Assembly (NCBI RefSeq): GCF_003426945.1
Contig: NZ_QURO01000004.1
Span: 434,001-498,000 of the forward strand
Length of the DNA stretch: 64,000 nucleotides
Origin: Thermus sediminis
Lineage (GTDB): Bacteria; Deinococcota; Deinococci; Deinococcales; Thermaceae
Reading direction: 5' to 3'
The position numbers and the translations under genes were made by a program. Below the pieces are notes generated by a model, which saw only the letters and a program-made list of their open reading frames with translations, was not told the DNA's origin and did not search any database. Shown here one piece after another: positions 60,074-64,000 of this stretch (the stretch's first letter is position 1; every line of letters starts with the position of its first letter).

Positions 60074-60544
60074 ATGGCGCGCGAAGTGAAGCTGACCAAG
60101 GCCGGCTACGAGCGGCTCATGAGGCAACTGGAGCAGGAAAGGGAGCGCCTGCAGGAGGCCACCAAGATCCTGCAGGAGCTGATGGAGTCCAGCGACGACT
60201 ACGACGACTCGGGGCTAGAGGCGGCCAAACAGGAGAAGGCCCGGATCGAGGCCCGGATCGACAGCCTCGAGGACGTCCTGTCCCGCGCGGTGATCCTCGA
60301 GGAGGGCTCGGGCGAGGTCATCGGCCTGGGCTCGGTGGTGGAGCTGGAGGACCCCGCCACGGGGGAGCGCCTCGAGGTCCAGGTGGTCTCCCCCGCCGAG
60401 GCCAGCGTCCTGGAAACCCCCATGAAGATCTCCGACGCCTCCCCCATGGGCAAGGCCCTCCTGGGCCACCGGATGGGGGACGTCCTCTCCTTGGAGACCC
60501 CCAGGGGCAGGAAGGAGTTCCGGGTGGTGGCGGTCCACGGATGA
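60074..60544 (+). CDS. gfh1: Transcription inhibitor Gfh1 (anti-Gre factor)
   Basis: A 156-residue GreA-like protein with an N-terminal coiled-coil finger (1-75) and a C-terminal FKBP-like domain. The finger tip reads SSDDYDDSG, with acidic residues at 41, 42, 44 and 45, instead of GreA's DLSENAEY loop. This is the hallmark of Thermus Gfh1, which plugs the RNA polymerase secondary channel and inhibits rather than rescues transcription. GAGGTG precedes the ATG. Its TGA overlaps lysS. Confidence 0.93.
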   Translation: MAREVKLTKAGYERLMRQLEQERERLQEATKILQELMESSDDYDDSGLEAAKQEKARIEARIDSLEDVLSRAVILEEGSGEVIGLGSVVELEDPATGERLEVQVVSPAEASVLETPMKISDASPMGKALLGHRMGDVLSLETPRGRKEFRVVAVHG

Positions 60545-62025
60545 GCGAGCAGACGCGCCAACGCCTTCTCAACCTGGAAGCCCTGGTGGAGGCGGGCTTT
60601 GCCCCCTACCCCTACCGCTTCCCCAAGACCCACAGCGCCGGGGAGATCCTCAAGGCCAAGGCCGGGGCCCCCCCGGAGACGGAGTGGCCCGAGGAGGTGG
60701 CCCTGGCGGGCAGGGTGACGGCCCTAAGGCGCATGGGCAAGATCACCTTCGCCCACATCCTGGACGAAACGGGCAGGATCCAACTCTACTTCCAGAAGGA
60801 CCTCACCCCGGGCTACGAGCTTTTGAAAAAGCTGGACGTGGGAGACCTCCTGGGGGTGAGGGGCACCCCCTTCACCACCAAGACCGGGGAGGTCACGGTC
60901 AAGGTCCTCTCCTGGACCCCCCTGGCGAAAAGCCTCCGCCCCCTCCCCGACAAGTGGCACGGCCTCAAGGACAAGGAGGTGCGCTACCGCCAGCGCTACC
61001 TGGACTTGATCGTCAGCCCCGAGGTGCGGGAGGTCTTCAGGAGGCGCTCGGAGATGGTGCGCTACATCCGGCGCTTCTTTGAGGAGAAGGGGTTTTTGGA
61101 GGTGGAAACCCCCATCCTCCAGGCCACCACCGGGGGGGCCGAGGCCCGCCCCTTCAAGACCCATCACCACGCCCTGAACGACGAGTTCTACCTGCGCATC
61201 TCCCTGGAGCTCCACCTGAAGCGCCTCCTGGTGGGGGGGTACGAAAAGGTCTTTGAGATAGGCCGGGTCTTCCGCAACGAGGGGATGGACCACAACCACA
61301 ACCCCGAGTTCACCATGCTGGAGGCCTACTGGGCCTACGCCGACTACCAGGACATGGCCCTTCTGGTGGAGGAGCTCCTCTCCGGCCTCGTCCTCCACCT
61401 CTTCGGGGGCTACGAGGTTCCCTACGGGGGCCGCCTCCTCAACTTCAAGCCCCCCTTCCGCCGCCTCTCCTTCGTGGAGACCCTGAGGGAAAGGGCGGGC
61501 CTACCCTTTGACCCTTTGGACCTGGAGAGGCTCCGCCTCTGGGCCGACGCCCGCCATCCCGAGCTCGCCCAGGTGCCGAGCTACAAGCTCCTGGACAAGC
61601 TCTTCGGCCTCTACGTGGAGCCCGAGCTCCAGGACCCCACCTTCGTCTTCGACTTCCCCCTGGCCATCAGCCCCCTGGCCAAGCGCCACCGGGAGAGGCC
61701 CGGCCTCGCGGAGCGCTGGGACCTCTTCGCCGGGGGGATGGAGCTCGCCCCGGCCTACTCCGAGCTCAACGATCCCCTGGACCAGAGGGCGCGGTTCCTG
61801 GAGCAGGCGAGAAGGCGCAAGGAAGGGGACGAGGAGGCTCCGGAGCCCGACGAGGACTTCCTCCTGGCCCTGGAGCACGGCATGCCCCCGGCGGCGGGCC
61901 TGGGCCTGGGGATAGACCGCCTGGCCATGCTCCTCACCGACCAGCCCTCCCTGAGGGACGTCCTCCTCTTCCCCCTGATGAAGCCCAAGCGGGAAGCCCA
62001 GGAAGAGGCCTTGGAAGGGGCGTAG
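60541..62025 (+). CDS. lysS: Lysyl-tRNA synthetase (class II)
   Basis: A 494-residue class IIb synthetase. It has an N-terminal OB-fold anticodon-binding domain (about 55-150; [19 protein letters not shown]) and a catalytic domain with motif 1 ([10 protein letters not shown]), motif 2 ([22 protein letters not shown]) and motif 3 ([13 protein letters not shown]). It charges tRNA-Lys. ATG 60541 overlaps the gfh1 stop by 4 nt. The CDF gene starts directly after its stop. Confidence 0.96.
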   Translation: MSEQTRQRLLNLEALVEAGFAPYPYRFPKTHSAGEILKAKAGAPPETEWPEEVALAGRVTALRRMGKITFAHILDETGRIQLYFQKDLTPGYELLKKLDVGDLLGVRGTPFTTKTGEVTVKVLSWTPLAKSLRPLPDKWHGLKDKEVRYRQRYLDLIVSPEVREVFRRRSEMVRYIRRFFEEKGFLEVETPILQATTGGAEARPFKTHHHALNDEFYLRISLELHLKRLLVGGYEKVFEIGRVFRNEGMDHNHNPEFTMLEAYWAYADYQDMALLVEELLSGLVLHLFGGYEVPYGGRLLNFKPPFRRLSFVETLRERAGLPFDPLDLERLRLWADARHPELAQVPSYKLLDKLFGLYVEPELQDPTFVFDFPLAISPLAKRHRERPGLAERWDLFAGGMELAPAYSELNDPLDQRARFLEQARRRKEGDEEAPEPDEDFLLALEHGMPPAAGLGLGIDRLAMLLTDQPSLRDVLLFPLMKPKREAQEEALEGA

Positions 62026-62891
62026 GTGGCCGAAAGGGCCGCGCGGACCAGCCTGCTCGTGGCCCTCGTCGTCCTGGGGCTCAAGCTCCTGGCCTACCTC
62101 CTCACCGGTTCGGTGGCCCTGCTCTCCGATGCCCTCGAGTCCACCCTGAACGTGGCCGCGGCCCTCATGGCCCTCCTCGCCATCCGCTTCGCCCGCCGCC
62201 CCCCGACGCCACCCACCCCTTCGGCCACACCAAGGCGGAGTACCTCTCCGCGGTGCTGGAGGGGGTCCTGGTGGTCCTGGCCGCCCTCCTTATCGTCCGG
62301 GAGGCCCTGCCCCGCCTCCTCCACCCCACCCCCTTGGAGGGCCTAGGCCGGGGGCTTCTGCTCAACCTCCTGGCCTCCCTTTTGAACGGGCTCCTGGCCT
62401 ACCACCTCCTAGCCGAGGGCAGGCGCCTCCGCTCCCCCGCCCTCACCGCCGACGGCTACCACGTCCTAAGCGATGTCCTCACCTCCTTGGGCGTCCTCCT
62501 GGGGCTGGGCCTGGCCTCCCTGACGGGGTTTTGGATCCTGGACCCCCTCCTGGCCCTCCTGGTGGCGGGGAACATCCTCCTCATGGGCTTCCGCCTGGTG
62601 CGGGAGTCCCTTGGGGGGCTTCTGGACGAAGGCCTTTCCCCGGAGGAGGTGGCCAAGATCCAAGCGATCATCGCCCGGGAGCTTGGCGGAAGGGCCCTCG
62701 AGGTCCACGACCTTAGGACCCGCAAGGCGGGGTACCGGGCCTTCTTGGAGTTCCACCTGGTGGTGCCGGGAAGCCTCTCCGTGGCCGAGGCCCATGGCCT
62801 TTGCGACCGCCTGGAAAGGGCCTTGGAGGAGGAGCTTCCCGGGCTTAGCGTCACCATCCACGTGGAGCCGGAGAGCGAGCGCAAAACCTAA
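62026..62891 (+). pseudogene. Cation diffusion facilitator transporter split by a -1 frameshift
   Basis: Two frames together encode one CDF-family Zn/Cd/Mn/Fe exporter. The first (from GTG 62026) reads [32 protein letters not shown] through RFARR. The second continues [21 protein letters not shown] through TADGYHVLSDVLTSLGV and a cytoplasmic C-terminal domain. They join at the C-run 62199-62204: re-reading one C restores the family's normal D-x-x-H-P-F-G-H motif. Metal ligands occur in both parts (SDALES, YHVLSD). It may be a recent null mutation, a sequencing error in a homopolymer, or programmed slippage. Confidence 0.8.
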
Positions 62892-62896
62892 CGCAC

Positions 62897-62925
62897 TTTT
62901 CCCACTCGGCAAAAAAGCGTAAACT
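62897..62925 (+). promoter_or_regulatory. Promoter of the methylmalonyl-CoA mutase gene
   Basis: -35 TTTTCC (62897-62902), 17 nt, -10 TAAACT (62920-62925). An AAAGGAGG ribosome site follows shortly before ATG 62945. Confidence 0.6.
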
Positions 62926-62944
62926 GGAGGGCAAAGGAGGGCCC

Positions 62945-64000
62945 ATGCGGAAGAAGCACGACTGGCTCAGGGAGACCTACCAGAAGAGCCTGGAAAAGAT
63001 GCCGGAGAGGCCCGTGGCCCACCGCACCCTCTCGGACATCGCCCCCGAACCCCTCTACACCCCCGAGGACATCGGGGTCCTGGACCCGGAGTACGGGGAG
63101 AAGCGGGGCTTCCCCGGGGAGTACCCCTACACCCGGGGGGTTTACGGGTCCATGTACCGGTCCAAGCTCTGGACCATGCGCATGTTCGCGGGCTTCGGCA
63201 CCGCGGAGCAGACCAACGCGCGCTTCAAGAAGCTCCTCCAGGCGGGGCAGACGGGGCTTTCCGTGGCCTTTGACCTCCCCACCCTCATGGGCTACGACTC
63301 CGACCACCCCCTCGCCAAGGGCGAGGTGGGGAAGTGCGGGGTGGCCGTGAGCAGCCTGGCGGATATGGAGATCCTCTTTGACGGCATCAACCTCGAGGAG
63401 GTCACCACCTCCATGACCATCAACTCCCCCGCCAACGCCATCTGGGCCATGTACCTGGCGGTGGCCAAGAAAAGGGGCTACGACTGGAAGAGGCTTGGGG
63501 GGACCATCCAGAACGACATCCTCAAGGAGTTCATCGCCCAGAAGGAGTACATTTTCCCCCCCGAGCCCAGCGTGAAGCTGGTCATCGACACCTTTGAGTG
63601 GGGGCCCAAGAACGTCCCCAAGTGGAACTTCATCTCCGTCTCGGGCTACCACATCCGGGAGGCGGGCTCCACGGCGGTCCAGGAGCTGGCCTGGACCCTG
63701 GCCGACGGCTTTGAGTACGTGGAAGCCGCCCTCAAGCGGGGCCTGGACATCGACGAGTTCGCCCCCAGGATCAGCTTCTTCTTTGACGTCCACAACGACT
63801 TCTTTGAGGAGATCGCCAAGTTCCGGGCGGCCCGGCGCATCTGGGCCAAGGAGATGCGCCACCGCTACGGGGCCAAGAACCCCCAGAGCTGGGCCCTCCG
63901 CACCCACGCCCAGACCGCCGGGGCCTCCCTCACCGCCCAGCAACCCCTGAACAACATCGCCCGGGTGGCCATCCAGGCCTTGGCGGCGGTCCTTGGGGGC
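62945..64000 (+). CDS. Methylmalonyl-CoA mutase large subunit, catalytic domain (3' partial)
   Basis: The first 352 codons run off the window. The sequence shows the catalytic TIM barrel of B12-dependent mutases: [79 protein letters not shown] and [16 protein letters not shown]-like segments (each read in short pieces). It interconverts succinyl-CoA and methylmalonyl-CoA. Whether it is fused to a B12-binding domain cannot be seen here. The strong ribosome site supports the ATG. Confidence 0.95.
   Translation, partial: MRKKHDWLRETYQKSLEKMPERPVAHRTLSDIAPEPLYTPEDIGVLDPEYGEKRGFPGEYPYTRGVYGSMYRSKLWTMRMFAGFGTAEQTNARFKKLLQAGQTGLSVAFDLPTLMGYDSDHPLAKGEVGKCGVAVSSLADMEILFDGINLEEVTTSMTINSPANAIWAMYLAVAKKRGYDWKRLGGTIQNDILKEFIAQKEYIFPPEPSVKLVIDTFEWGPKNVPKWNFISVSGYHIREAGSTAVQELAWTLADGFEYVEAALKRGLDIDEFAPRISFFFDVHNDFFEEIAKFRAARRIWAKEMRHRYGAKNPQSWALRTHAQTAGASLTAQQPLNNIARVAIQALAAVLGG

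Overview
The window is chromosomal DNA from a Thermus species. It is very GC-rich with strong G/C third-codon bias. It carries a complete cytochrome ba3 oxidase operon including the tiny CbaD subunit, a 494-aa LysRS preceded by Gfh1 (a Thermus anti-Gre factor), a bacillithiol synthase BshA, and a PolA of 832 aa in register with Taq polymerase numbering. I cannot name the species from sequence alone. No rRNA, tRNA, CRISPR array, intact insertion sequence or prophage is visible. Most of the window is dense, vertically inherited core genome with 4-nt gene overlaps, plus a few eroded genes.

Layout. 1-3900: a MoxR-like AAA/VWA pair, a small ORF, a leaderless 57-codon ORF overlapping bshA. 3985-7488 (minus): lon and ldh; ldh diverges from an esterase/methyltransferase pair. 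8954-11648: a membrane Fe-S oxidoreductase, a small membrane protein and a divergent-PAP2 protein. 11632-16849 (minus): a long operon-like run read as small membrane protein, quinate-dehydrogenase-like protein, efp, accB, accC, asp23, nusB, folD, PAP2-like. 16862-17309: a decayed gene, possibly a metallophosphoesterase. 17350-19558 (minus): speB and an M20 peptidase, diverging from mglB-mglA across only 17 bp. 20700-24879: ba3 oxidase cbaD-B-A with a structured leader, then a membrane protein and an MFS transporter. 24848-29185: rpsO, pnp and rnj, an RNA-metabolism cluster. 29189-29621: a decayed universal stress protein gene. 29600-33161 (minus): a P-type ATPase, a small ORF and a Na+/Ca2+-exchanger-like protein, diverging from a thioredoxin-like gene. 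34003-39981: sugar epimerase, then (minus) plsY and an argininosuccinate-lyase-like gene, sufE, SDR and coaE, with a divergent CCA-adding-type enzyme. 39999-43891: a metal ABC importer behind a DtxR-family-type operator; its second permease is fused to a winged-helix domain. 43909-50504: MEMO-like protein, then (minus) RNase R, aminotransferase, thioesterase, RbfA and GlmM. 50567-51786: an AAA/DUF4143 ATPase behind an inverted repeat. 51793-55232 (minus): polA and aroE. 55286-59643: nfeD, floA, small membrane protein, phoH, ybeY and dgkA. 59648-64000: a CxxC protein, gfh1, lysS, a frameshifted CDF cation transporter and the start of methylmalonyl-CoA mutase.

The most informative non-coding signal is a repeated promoter architecture: a -10 hexamer 6-9 nt before the start codon (leaderless mRNAs). 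At two divergent pairs (ldh/esterase and M20/mglB) two such promoters face each other inside 15-17 bp pseudo-palindromes. Other leads are the dyad between the -35 and -10 of lon, the mutually exclusive hairpins before cbaD, the metal-responsive operator and fused wHTH permease, the eroded genes, and the CDF frameshift at a C-tract. I did not find a clearly new multi-gene defence or metabolic system.
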